Shown here in pieces: positions 50,554 to 60,592 of a DNA stretch of 64,000 bases (the stretch's first letter is position 1; every line of letters starts with the position of its first letter). The stretch spans positions 372,675-436,674 of the forward strand of contig NZ_JAUCBP010000007.1 of NCBI RefSeq assembly GCF_030362855.1, read 5' to 3'. The notes under the pieces were generated by a model. The model worked only from the letters and a program-made list of their open reading frames with translations. It had not been told where the DNA came from and did no database searches. The position numbers and the translations under genes are program-made. Source of the DNA: Neoalteromonas arenosi (GTDB lineage Bacteria; Pseudomonadota; Gammaproteobacteria; Enterobacterales; Alteromonadaceae).

Positions 50554-52047
50554 ATGGTATTCGAAAGTACGTCTGAACCCTGTGATTTTGTGCTCTTTGG
50601 AACAAACGGCGATTTAGCCCGCCGCAAATTATTGCCCTCCTTATATCAACTAGAAAAAGCTGAACTTATTCACCCTGATACCACCATTATCGGTGTTGCA
50701 CGTCAAGAAACGTCGGTTGACGACTATATTGACTCTGTGCGCGACAACATCGAAAAGTTTTCAGGTGCTGAGGTCTGCGAAGAAACATGGGCTCGCTTAA
50801 AAGCACGCTTGGATTATGTGAAAGTCGATATGCGCGATGAGGCGAGCTACAGTGCGTTCAAAGAACACGTCAACCCCGACCGCATTATGGTGTGCTATTT
50901 AGCAACACCACCTTCTATTTATGGCGACATTTGTCGCGGTCTTAATGCTGCCGGCGTGATTGACCCGAGTGTTCGAGTGGTACTTGAAAAGCCAATTGGC
51001 CATGATTTGGCCTCATCATGTGTGATTAACGAGCAAGTCGCTGAGTTCTTCGACGAGAAGCAAATATACCGCATCGACCATTACTTGGGTAAAGAGACAG
51101 TACTGAATTTGATTGCGTTGCGTTTTGCCAATTCTATTTTTGCGACTAACTGGGATCACAATTGTATTGATCACGTGCAAGTCAGTGTCGCCGAATCAGT
51201 GGGTATTGAAGGTCGTTGGGGCTACTTCGATGAAGCGGGTCAGATGCGTGACATGGTTCAGAACCACCTGTTGCAGGTATTGAGCTTAATTGCCATGGAG
51301 CCACCTACAACACTTGATGCTGACAGTATTCGCGATGAAAAGCTGAAAGTTCTAAAAGCGTTGCGGCCAATCAATGCGTCGAATTATCAACAATCGACGG
51401 TGCGAGGGCAGTATATTAACGGCTTTGTGAAGGGCCAGGAGGTACCTGGATATTTAGAGGAACCCGATGCAAATACCGAAAGTCGCACGGAAACGTTCGT
51501 CGCACTAAAAGTTGAAATAGACAACTGGCGTTGGGCTGGCGTACCGTTCTACTTGCGCACCGGTAAGCGTTTACCGACAAAAGTCAGTGAGATCGTTATT
51601 TACTTTAAGCGTCAGCCACACAATTTGTTTGGTGATAGCTTTGCCAACCTTCCGCCCAACAAGCTGGTTATTCGTTTACAGCCAGACGAAGGTGTTGAAA
51701 TTACAGTAATGAACAAAGTTCCTGGCCTACAAAGTTCGGGCTCGATGGACTTACAAAAATCAAAGCTCAACTTAAGTTTTTCTGAAGCATTTTCTGATGA
51801 ACGCATTGCTGACGCATACGAAAAGTTACTTTTAGAAGTCATGCGCGGCAACCAAGCCTTGTTTGTCCGTCGTGATGAAATTGAACAAGCTTGGAAATGG
51901 GTCGATTCAATCCTGGCAGCCTGGGATGGAAGTAACGAGCCACCTGAACCCTACCAAGCGGGAACGTGGGGGCCTGTTGCCTCGATTGGGCTGCTTGCGC
52001 GGGAAGACCGGAGCTGGTACGAAAGCCGCACGACGAAGAAAAAGTAG
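50554..52047 (+). CDS. zwf: Glucose-6-phosphate dehydrogenase
   Basis: A 497-residue enzyme oxidising glucose-6-phosphate to 6-phosphogluconolactone with NADP or NAD. It has the cofactor fold LFGTNGDLARRKLLPSLYQL, the active-site RIDHYLGKETVLNLIALRFAN, and the substrate loop FYLRTGKRLPTK. The glycine motif reads GTNGDLA instead of the usual GASGDLA, so Asn replaces Ser. First gene of the zwf-pgl-edd-glk-eda operon. Confidence 0.96.
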   Translation: MVFESTSEPCDFVLFGTNGDLARRKLLPSLYQLEKAELIHPDTTIIGVARQETSVDDYIDSVRDNIEKFSGAEVCEETWARLKARLDYVKVDMRDEASYSAFKEHVNPDRIMVCYLATPPSIYGDICRGLNAAGVIDPSVRVVLEKPIGHDLASSCVINEQVAEFFDEKQIYRIDHYLGKETVLNLIALRFANSIFATNWDHNCIDHVQVSVAESVGIEGRWGYFDEAGQMRDMVQNHLLQVLSLIAMEPPTTLDADSIRDEKLKVLKALRPINASNYQQSTVRGQYINGFVKGQEVPGYLEEPDANTESRTETFVALKVEIDNWRWAGVPFYLRTGKRLPTKVSEIVIYFKRQPHNLFGDSFANLPPNKLVIRLQPDEGVEITVMNKVPGLQSSGSMDLQKSKLNLSFSEAFSDERIADAYEKLLLEVMRGNQALFVRRDEIEQAWKWVDSILAAWDGSNEPPEPYQAGTWGPVASIGLLAREDRSWYESRTTKKK

Positions 52048-52056
52048 GGGGCATCG

Positions 52057-52749
52057 ATGGCTTTAACGGAACAGAAGTTCGCATCTCGCGAATCATTAAA
52101 TGAACAGTTTGCAAAGCAAGTTGCCGGATTACTTAGCGATGCTATCGCCGCGAAAGGCAATGCTTCGCTAGCAGTCAGTGGCGGTAGTACACCATTGCCG
52201 TTTTTCCAGCAACTGTGTCAACAACCGATAGATTGGTCGAGTGTTGTAGTAACACTCGCCGATGAGCGCTGGGTAGATAACACCCATGCGGATAGCAACG
52301 AAAAATTAGTACGCGAGAATCTATTAGTTGATAAAGCTGCCGTGGCGCGCTTTTTCCCACTGAAAACCGGGCATGACAATGCATTTGATGCTGTGTCGAC
52401 GTTACATGCTGATGATGCACAGCCTCGCTTGCCCTTCGATGTGCTGATTTTGGGAATGGGAGGGGATGCTCATACCGCTTCACTGTTCCCGTGCTGTGCG
52501 CAAATTGACGCTGGACTGGACCTTAATTCAGGGAATACGTTTATCGCCACTGAGCCTACAACGGCGCCGCATCAGCGTATGTCATACACCTTGCCCGCTC
52601 TAGTCAGCGCGAATAATTTATTTTTACATCTGACGGGCGATGAGAAGCTTGCTGTTCTAGAGCAAGCATTAACCGTTGCAAATGCGGCAGAGAAGCCGAT
52701 TAAAGCCGTAGTCGAAAACGCAGACGTTACTCTCGTTTGGGCCCCTTAG
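52057..52749 (+). CDS. pgl: 6-Phosphogluconolactonase
   Basis: A 230-residue DevB-type lactonase hydrolysing 6-phosphogluconolactone. LAVSGGSTPLPFFQQL, VTLADERWVDNTHADSNEKLVRENL-type stretch and ILGMGGDAHTASLFP are the family marks. It starts 9 bp after zwf with GGGGG upstream and is followed 10 bp later by edd. Confidence 0.94.
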   Translation: MALTEQKFASRESLNEQFAKQVAGLLSDAIAAKGNASLAVSGGSTPLPFFQQLCQQPIDWSSVVVTLADERWVDNTHADSNEKLVRENLLVDKAAVARFFPLKTGHDNAFDAVSTLHADDAQPRLPFDVLILGMGGDAHTASLFPCCAQIDAGLDLNSGNTFIATEPTTAPHQRMSYTLPALVSANNLFLHLTGDEKLAVLEQALTVANAAEKPIKAVVENADVTLVWAP

Positions 52750-52759
52750 GAGATAGCTT

Positions 52760-54586
52760 ATGAATTCACAAATCCAAGACGTAACTGATCGAATTATTGA
52801 ACGCAGCCAAGCGACGCGGGCTGCGTATCTACAAAAGATAGAACGCGCACGAAAGGATGGTCCGCATCGTGGTGCACTCTCATGTGGTAACTTAGCGCAT
52901 GGTTTTGCTGCTTGTAATTCTGCAGATAAAGCCGATTTGCGCAGTATGACTAAAGCGAACGTCGCGATCGTATCGTCATACAATGACATGCTTTCGGCGC
53001 ATCAGCCTTATGAAGGTTATCCTGCAATTATCAAGCAAGCGGTCAACGAGGTCGGCAGTGTCGCTCAATTCGCTGGCGGTGTTCCAGCCATGTGTGATGG
53101 TGTTACGCAGGGTAATCCAGGTATGGACCTGAGTTTGATGAGCCGCGATGTCATCGCCATGAGTGCTGCTGTTGCACTGTCTCACAATATGTTTGACTCC
53201 GCCATGATGCTGGGTATTTGCGATAAAATCGTGCCAGGGTTACTCCTTGGTAGTTTGAGTTTTGGTCACCTTCCGACAGTGTTCGTACCTGCCGGCCCCA
53301 TGCCTTCAGGCTTGCCAAATAAAGAGAAGGCACGTGTACGCCAAGCATATGCGGAGGGCAAAGTAGGACGTGAAGAATTATTAGAAGCGGAATCTCAGTC
53401 ATATCACTCAGCGGGTACATGTACCTTCTATGGAACGGCAAACAGTAACCAATTAGTGGTAGAAATGATGGGCTTGCATTTGCCGGGCTCGTCGTTCGTT
53501 AATCCGGGCACACCTTTGCGTGATGCGTTAACTAAAGCCGCTGCAGTACAGGCGACGCGCCTGACGGACTTAGGCGATAACTACACGCCGATTGGCCATG
53601 TTGTTGATGCTAAAGCTATCGTCAATGGCTTAGTGGCGCTATTAGCCACTGGTGGTTCAACCAACCACACCATGCACTTGATAGCGGTAGCTCGCGCTGC
53701 TGGCTACATCGTTAATTGGGATGATTTCTCTGATCTATCCAATGCGACACCACTTCTCACGCGTATATATCCCAATGGCCACGCTGATATTAACCACTTT
53801 ACCGCGGCCGGCGGTATGGCGTTGTTGTTTAAAGAATTACTCGACAACGGCTTGTTGCACAACGACGTTAAAACAATCTGTGGCGATGGCTTAGATCAGT
53901 ACACCAAAGAGCCTGTATTGGTTGATGGTGAGCTAGAGTGGCGCGATGGGCCTACAGAATCGTTAGATAAAGAAGTTGTTGCTTCAGTTGCAGTACCTTT
54001 TAAACCCGACGGTGGACTATCAGTACTCAGCGGTAATCTTGGGCGTTCTGTAATGAAAACGTCGGCGCTGCGTGAACCGCATTGTCACATCAAAGCACCA
54101 GCCGTTGTTTTTGAAGATCAATTTGAATTAGACGCAGCGTTCAAGGCCGGCGATCTCGATCGTGATTGCGTAGTGGTTGTGCGCTTCCAAGGGCCTGCTG
54201 CGATTGGTATGCCTGAACTGCATCGCCTGACGCCGCCTCTTGGTGTGCTGCAAGACCGCGGCTACAAAGTGGCCTTGGTGACCGATGGTCGTATGTCAGG
54301 GGCTTCAGGTAAGGTGCCTGCTGCTATTCACGTTACGCCAGAAGCCTACAAAGGTGGGCTAATTGCTAAAGTGCAAGACGGCGACATGATTGAAATTAAT
54401 ACGCAAACGGGTGAGCTTAAATTACTTGTTGAAGCGTCTGAATTGGATCAGCGTCAGCCTGCAAAAACGGATATAGCTATGCATCAGATCGGTATGGGCC
54501 GTGAAATGTTTGGCGGTATGCGGTCAACACTTACGGGTGCTGAAGAAGGTGCGTGTTCTCTGTTTGTTGAGCAGGAACAAGCATAA
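52760..54586 (+). CDS. edd: 6-Phosphogluconate dehydratase
   Basis: A 608-residue [4Fe-4S] dehydratase making KDPG, first dedicated step of the Entner-Doudoroff pathway. It has Cys positions in [38 protein letters not shown] and [13 protein letters not shown], plus [27 protein letters not shown] precedes the ATG. Its product KDPG is the HexR ligand, so the operon makes its own inducer. The stop overlaps the glk start. Confidence 0.96.
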   Translation: MNSQIQDVTDRIIERSQATRAAYLQKIERARKDGPHRGALSCGNLAHGFAACNSADKADLRSMTKANVAIVSSYNDMLSAHQPYEGYPAIIKQAVNEVGSVAQFAGGVPAMCDGVTQGNPGMDLSLMSRDVIAMSAAVALSHNMFDSAMMLGICDKIVPGLLLGSLSFGHLPTVFVPAGPMPSGLPNKEKARVRQAYAEGKVGREELLEAESQSYHSAGTCTFYGTANSNQLVVEMMGLHLPGSSFVNPGTPLRDALTKAAAVQATRLTDLGDNYTPIGHVVDAKAIVNGLVALLATGGSTNHTMHLIAVARAAGYIVNWDDFSDLSNATPLLTRIYPNGHADINHFTAAGGMALLFKELLDNGLLHNDVKTICGDGLDQYTKEPVLVDGELEWRDGPTESLDKEVVASVAVPFKPDGGLSVLSGNLGRSVMKTSALREPHCHIKAPAVVFEDQFELDAAFKAGDLDRDCVVVVRFQGPAAIGMPELHRLTPPLGVLQDRGYKVALVTDGRMSGASGKVPAAIHVTPEAYKGGLIAKVQDGDMIEINTQTGELKLLVEASELDQRQPAKTDIAMHQIGMGREMFGGMRSTLTGAEEGACSLFVEQEQA

Positions 54587-55545
54587 TGGCAAGTTTCGTT
54601 GCAGATGTTGGCGGTACCAACATTCGGTTGGCCGTTATTGAAGATGGGCATTTATCACACATTAAGAAATACCTATGTGCAGATTTCCCAAGTATAGAGG
54701 CAGCTATTGAGCATTACTTCGCCGACATGCCTGATTTAATCTTCGATTGTGGATGTATAGCCATTGCTTGCCCTACTAACAATGACTGGGTCAAGATGAC
54801 CAATCACACGTGGGCATTTTCAAAGCAAGCGCTGAAAGCGCATTTGCGTCTCAACTGGCTCGGTGTGATCAACGATTTCTCTGCGGTCGCCCATTCACTA
54901 CCAGTTTTGCGGGCGGATCAAATTATCCAGTTGGGGACAGGCTCTCGCAGTGAAACCGGCAATATAGCAGTGTTTGGGCCTGGTACTGGACTGGGCGTTG
55001 AACACATGACCCATACTGCCGAAGGGTGGCAAACTCTCGATGGGGAAGGTGGTCACGTTGATTTTTCACCGTGTGACGAAACTGACGTTGTCATTTGGCG
55101 TTATTTACAAAAATTGCACGGCCGTGCGTCAGCTGAAGAAGTCATGTCAGGTCGTGGAATAGTGAACATCTACCGCGCTTTGGCCGAAGATCAGCAACAT
55201 CCGGCTACCTTCACCGAAGCTGCTCAAGTCACTGCTGCCGCTCTCGATAATAGCTGCCCAATCAGCCGTCAAACGGTTGAGCAATTTTGTCGTATTTTAG
55301 GCAACTTTGCGGGCAATTTGGCACTGAATTTAGCAACTACTGGTGGCGTTTTTATTGGCGGTGGTATTGCTTTACGCATTATTGACATTCTTGAACATAG
55401 TGATTTCCGCAAGTGTTTCGAAAACAAAGGGCAGTTTGCTGACTATGTGAAACCTATTCCAACTTATTTAATCGCTGAACCTGATCACGGCTTATTAGGT
55501 GCTGGCGCTTATTTGAAACAACAAACAGCGAGTCTAAACGCATGA
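54586..55545 (+). CDS. glk: Glucokinase
   Basis: A 319-residue ATP-dependent kinase of the E. coli Glk type. [17 protein letters not shown] binds ATP phosphate, [27 protein letters not shown] and [12 protein letters not shown] with the His form the sugar site. It phosphorylates glucose entering the pathway without a PTS. It is joined to edd and eda by start/stop overlaps. Confidence 0.93.
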   Translation: MASFVADVGGTNIRLAVIEDGHLSHIKKYLCADFPSIEAAIEHYFADMPDLIFDCGCIAIACPTNNDWVKMTNHTWAFSKQALKAHLRLNWLGVINDFSAVAHSLPVLRADQIIQLGTGSRSETGNIAVFGPGTGLGVEHMTHTAEGWQTLDGEGGHVDFSPCDETDVVIWRYLQKLHGRASAEEVMSGRGIVNIYRALAEDQQHPATFTEAAQVTAAALDNSCPISRQTVEQFCRILGNFAGNLALNLATTGGVFIGGGIALRIIDILEHSDFRKCFENKGQFADYVKPIPTYLIAEPDHGLLGAGAYLKQQTASLNA

Positions 55546-56186
55546 TGAACAATTGGACAATATCCCCGGCTGAAGTGTTTGCTTCTGGCCCCGTAGTGCC
55601 AGTATTAGTTATCCACGATGTGGCGCACGCTATTCCACTTGCTGAAGCACTGATAGCTGGCGGCATTAAAGTACTAGAAGTAACACTTCGCACACCAGCA
55701 GCTTTGGATGTTATTCGTGAAATTGCGAACAAGGTACCAGAGGCAATCATTGGCGCAGGTACTGTTACCAATGCCCAGCAACTTAAAGAGGTTACTGAGG
55801 CTGGCGCTAAGTTTGCTATTAGCCCAGGTATGACCGCAGATCTACTCGAAGCTGGTGCACGCGGTACGATCCCACTGATCCCTGGTATTTCGTCTATATC
55901 AGATTTGATGAAGGCGAAAGACGCAGGTTATACCTATTTGAAATTTTTCCCAGCAGAGGCTTCAGGTGGTGTTAAAGCCCTGAAATCTATTGGCGGTCCA
56001 TTTCCGGAGACGACATTTTGTCCAACCGGAGGTATTAGCCCAAGCAACTATCTGGAGTATTTAGCCTTACCCAATGTGAAATGTGTGGGCGGGTCTTGGT
56101 TAGCCCCAGACGAAGCGATAAAGTCAGGCGATTGGGCACAGATCACAGAGCTTGCAGCTACTGCGGTCAAGAACGCTACACAATAA
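55542..56186 (+). CDS. eda: KDPG aldolase
   Basis: A 214-residue TIM-barrel aldolase splitting KDPG into pyruvate and glyceraldehyde-3-phosphate. [15 protein letters not shown] carries the Glu, and the Schiff-base Lys is in [14 protein letters not shown] (Lys-Phe-Phe-Pro-Ala motif). The C-terminal phosphate loop is [12 protein letters not shown]. It overlaps glk by 4 bp and ends the operon. Confidence 0.96.
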   Translation: MMNNWTISPAEVFASGPVVPVLVIHDVAHAIPLAEALIAGGIKVLEVTLRTPAALDVIREIANKVPEAIIGAGTVTNAQQLKEVTEAGAKFAISPGMTADLLEAGARGTIPLIPGISSISDLMKAKDAGYTYLKFFPAEASGGVKALKSIGGPFPETTFCPTGGISPSNYLEYLALPNVKCVGGSWLAPDEAIKSGDWAQITELAATAVKNATQ

Positions 56187-56196
56187 CTTCTTCGTT

Positions 56197-56224
56197 GCAG
56201 TACTTTCGTTAATGAAAGTACTGC
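56197..56224. terminator. Hairpin between eda and yeaD
   Basis: GCAGTACTTTC and GAAAGTACTGC form a perfect 11-bp stem with a 6-nt loop in the gap between converging genes. It lacks a T-run, so termination would be weak or Rho-assisted. Confidence 0.6.
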
Positions 56225-57073
56225 TTATCGAATTACTTGTTCTAAAATATGCGTCTCATTCTGCGTAATTACATTCGCTTGAGTACGCGCAGTTTCAACA
56301 CATAACATTGTTAAGTAGCTGTCATCGCTCATATCTATCATCTCCTTGCATCTGTCTTGCCAAGGGTTCCAAACCACTAGACTGTCATGTCCATGTGAAT
56401 TGACAACAGTGCTAGCTTCACCTGATGTAATCGTTACGCTTGGCGTCGCACTAAGGTGAATTCTGTCGGTTTCCGATGTGAAACAGTATGGTGATGGCGC
56501 AGGGCATTGCGCCCAGTTTTGCAGCTTATCTATGTAGGGGGATGTTAAATCATGTAACTCAGTGTGATGAATATCAGACACTGCAAAATAGCTGTGTAGG
56601 GCTGCGTAATAACTGCGAGAAGCTCCACTGTTAGTCGTTCGCAAACGCACCGTTAATGTTTTTGCAATGACTAACTCTAGCTCGACATGCAGGTTGGGCA
56701 ATAGATTGTTCTGCGCCTCAATAAGTGGTGTAAGTGTCACCGTGGTGGCATCAACAGACTCTTGAATGTGAACGACTTGCCAGTCACAGGTACGCACGTA
56801 GCCATGAGCGGGAAGTTCACCAAACTCATCAGTAAAATCTTGTGGCGCGGCTGCAAACCATGGCCAACAAACGGGTATACCACCGCGTATAGGTTTGCGT
56901 TTATCAAATTGTGCAAGCGAGCTCATCCACAAACGCTCGCGATTGTCTGTTTTTGGCTGAAACGACAATACGTGACCACCGAACAAACTAATCACGACAC
57001 TTGCTTGGTTATTTTCAATGGTAACCGTTGCTACCTGATCACGACTACCGTGGGTAACTTTTGTATAAAGCAT
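56225..57073 (-). CDS. yeaD: D-hexose-6-phosphate mutarotase
   Basis: A 282-residue aldose-1-epimerase fold protein with VSLFGGHVLSFQPK, PIRGGIPVCWPWFA, LPAHGYVRTCDWQV and LHSYFAVSDI. The pattern is that of YeaD, which speeds interconversion of alpha and beta glucose-6-phosphate, feeding beta-G6P to Zwf. It is downstream of gapA on the same strand, 95 bp away, as in E. coli. Confidence 0.88.
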   Translation of the reverse strand: MLYTKVTHGSRDQVATVTIENNQASVVISLFGGHVLSFQPKTDNRERLWMSSLAQFDKRKPIRGGIPVCWPWFAAAPQDFTDEFGELPAHGYVRTCDWQVVHIQESVDATTVTLTPLIEAQNNLLPNLHVELELVIAKTLTVRLRTTNSGASRSYYAALHSYFAVSDIHHTELHDLTSPYIDKLQNWAQCPAPSPYCFTSETDRIHLSATPSVTITSGEASTVVNSHGHDSLVVWNPWQDRCKEMIDMSDDSYLTMLCVETARTQANVITQNETHILEQVIR

Positions 57074-57138
57074 GAGTTGATCTCGCTAACAAGACATTTA
57101 TGGAAAAGCGTTGTTGGCTAGTATAGCCAGATAAAAGT

Positions 57139-57160
57139 AAGGGCAACAGATGTTGCCCTT
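57139..57160 (-). terminator. Probable terminator of gapA
   Basis: AAGGGCAACA (57139-57148) and TGTTGCCCTT (57151-57160) are perfect 10-bp arms; on the minus strand TTACTTTTATC follows. It is 8 bp past the gapA stop and before yeaD. Confidence 0.75.
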
Positions 57161-57167
57161 GAAGAGG

Positions 57168-58172
<1,005 letters not shown>

Positions 58173-58178
58173 TCAGTA

Positions 58179-58193
58179 TGTAATATAATTACG
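58179..58193. promoter_or_regulatory. HexR-type box upstream of gapA
   Basis: TGTAATATAATTACG is one base from a perfect TGTAA-N5-TTACA palindrome and lies 16 bp before the gapA start, a position that would block transcription or translation initiation. Confidence 0.65.
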
Positions 58194-58234
58194 AAAATTA
58201 TGGATCAAAAAACGCTTTTTAGCAAAGTTTTAGC

Positions 58235-58256
58235 CGTAATATGATGTAAAATTACG
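58235..58256. promoter_or_regulatory. Second palindrome between gapA and malQ
   Basis: TGTAAAATTACG (58245-58256), preceded by CGTAAT, is the same arrangement as the zwf site (50445-50469). It is centred between the divergent gapA and malQ genes and could serve either. Confidence 0.4.
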
Positions 58257-58378
58257 TTTTAAGGGCCGATTTATCGGCTTGCAAACGTATTCAGGTGCGG
58301 CACAAACGTTCTTACACGATAATGTTAACAATTTATTTACGTTGATAAGTTTCAACTAGTTTTTTACGGACACAAAAA

Positions 58379-60577
58379 ATGGCAGTAAACGCGCTCGATT
58401 CTCTCGTTGAAATGCGAGGTATTGAAACCCGATACGTTGACGCTTGGGGCAAACCCGCGCAAGTTAATGAATCTACTAAGAACAAGCTTTTAGAAGTCAT
58501 GGGGCATGACATTTCATCGCCTGAAAGCATTGCACACGAAATACAGCAAAAAGTTGCTGATGCGTGGTTGAAGCCGCTAGATCCAGTCCAGGTTGTGCGT
58601 AGCAATGAGCACTTGGTGATCACCGTTAAATTGCCCATTGAGTTGGTTAATGATCCACATACATTGGCGATTCAATGCGAAGACGGCAGTGAGCATCAGC
58701 TCGAGTTTGTGCCGGTTGACGCAGATTTGATCGACGCTACCAATATTAACGATATTGAATTTCAGGCTTACGCTATTCACGTAGAAGCTGAACTACCATT
58801 GGGTTATCACAATGTGCAATTGCTCGCCGACGGTGATGATGTTTTGGCGAACATGCGGCTGATAGTTGCACCACTGCGGTGTTACACCCCGGAGCCGATT
58901 GCTCAAGGCAAGAAGATCTGGGGATTAAGTGTCCAGCTGTATTGTTTACGCAGTGAGTCTAATTGGGGCATTGGTGATTTCAGTGACCTAGCCTTTTTGG
59001 TAGAGAAGTCGGCTCAACGCGGCGCAGACTTTATTGGCCTTAACCCGATCCATGCATTGTACCCGTCAAACCCCGATGCTTGCAGCCCATACGGTCCATC
59101 TTCTCGTCGCTGGCTTAATTACTTATACGTTGATGTCACTAGAATCGAAGGGTACAACGATGACTCAGTACAAGCGTTAATCAACAATACAGGCTTCCAG
59201 CAACAGTTAAATCACGTAAGACAAATCGACTATATCGATTATGAAGCGGTAGCAAGTCTAAAGTTAGCCGCGTTAAGTCGCGTGTTTGACGTTTTTAATG
59301 CTAAATATCTGACCAAGAACACAAAAGTAAATAAAGCGTTTAAATCTTTTGTGGCTGACGGTGGGGAGAGTCTTGAAGTACTGGCAACGTTTGATGCGAT
59401 GACAGAGCACCTCAAATCAGAAGGTAAGGAAAGTTGGGGCTGGCCGGTATTCCCGAGCAAATATGCTGATTTTTCCTCATCTGATGTTGCAAAGTTTAAA
59501 AAGAAATATGCGAATCGCATTAAGTTCTACATGTTTTTACAATGGCAGGCCTCATTGCAATTTGATGCTGCTAGCCAAAAGGCGTCGGATCTTGGTATGA
59601 CCATAGGTTTGTACCGTGATTTGGCTGTTGGTGTGAGTGAGGGGAGTGCAGAAATATGGGGCAATAAAGACCTATATTGTACAGGTGCTAGTGTTGGCGC
59701 TCCCCCCGATATTCTTGGTCCACTTGGACAGAATTGGGGCTTACCACCGATGGACCCAGAAAAGTTATATGCCCAAGCCTATCAACCGATAATTGATTTG
59801 TTCGCATCAAACATGCATGCCTCAGGGGCATTGCGTATTGACCACGCGATGGCGCTATTACGACTGTGGTGGATCAAGAAAGGCGATCACGCCAAAGAGG
59901 GCGGTTATGTATACTACCCGGTTGACGATTTACTGGCTATTTTGGCGTTGGAAAGCCAGCGCAATCAAAGTTTAGTGATTGGTGAAGACTTGGGTACAGT
60001 GCCCGAAGAAATCCGCAGCAAATTGGCTGAAAACGGAATTTATTCATACCGTGTGTTCTTTTTCGAACAGGCCGAAGATGGAGGGTTCTTCTCGCCGAGT
60101 CACTATCCGATCCAGTCTATGTCTACGCTGACTACTCATGATATGCCGACATTAATAGGTTATTGGCATTGCTATGACCTTGAATTGGGCAAAGAGGTTG
60201 GTTTATATCAAGATGAAGACGTCCTTGCGACGCTGTATAACGACAGGCACGAGAATAAACAACAGATTCTTGATACGCTACACGGTCATTTGTCGGTCGA
60301 TGAGAGTGTTGGACGAGACGTCAATCATACGCCCATGACTCAGAACCTGAATTACGGGATGCAAGCGCACATGGCCAGTGGTTCAAGTGCTCTACTTAGC
60401 CTACAATTAGAAGATTGGCTACAAATGGATAAACCAGTCAATATTCCTGGTACATTTAATGAGTATCCTAATTGGAAGAGAAAACTGTCTCGATCGCTCT
60501 CTACAATCTTTGATGATCCAAATATTATGTCTTTGGCTCAACGTATAGATAATGCGCGTAAACAAGCAGGTAGTTAA
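58379..60577 (+). CDS. malQ: 4-Alpha-glucanotransferase (amylomaltase)
   Basis: A 732-residue GH77 enzyme that rearranges maltodextrins and frees glucose. The N-terminal extension (about 1-165) matches long MalQ proteins; GH77 motifs include GLSVQLYCLRSESNWGIGDF, ALYPSNPDACSPYGPSSRRW, LRIDHAMALLRLWW (nucleophile Asp), IGEDLGTVPEEIR (acid Glu) and TTHDMPTLIGYW. It starts a rightward malQ-glgB-glgX cluster, linking glucan breakdown to glk and the Entner-Doudoroff operon. Confidence 0.94.
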   Translation: MAVNALDSLVEMRGIETRYVDAWGKPAQVNESTKNKLLEVMGHDISSPESIAHEIQQKVADAWLKPLDPVQVVRSNEHLVITVKLPIELVNDPHTLAIQCEDGSEHQLEFVPVDADLIDATNINDIEFQAYAIHVEAELPLGYHNVQLLADGDDVLANMRLIVAPLRCYTPEPIAQGKKIWGLSVQLYCLRSESNWGIGDFSDLAFLVEKSAQRGADFIGLNPIHALYPSNPDACSPYGPSSRRWLNYLYVDVTRIEGYNDDSVQALINNTGFQQQLNHVRQIDYIDYEAVASLKLAALSRVFDVFNAKYLTKNTKVNKAFKSFVADGGESLEVLATFDAMTEHLKSEGKESWGWPVFPSKYADFSSSDVAKFKKKYANRIKFYMFLQWQASLQFDAASQKASDLGMTIGLYRDLAVGVSEGSAEIWGNKDLYCTGASVGAPPDILGPLGQNWGLPPMDPEKLYAQAYQPIIDLFASNMHASGALRIDHAMALLRLWWIKKGDHAKEGGYVYYPVDDLLAILALESQRNQSLVIGEDLGTVPEEIRSKLAENGIYSYRVFFFEQAEDGGFFSPSHYPIQSMSTLTTHDMPTLIGYWHCYDLELGKEVGLYQDEDVLATLYNDRHENKQQILDTLHGHLSVDESVGRDVNHTPMTQNLNYGMQAHMASGSSALLSLQLEDWLQMDKPVNIPGTFNEYPNWKRKLSRSLSTIFDDPNIMSLAQRIDNARKQAGS

Positions 60578-60592
60578 CAGTAAGGAATTTTA

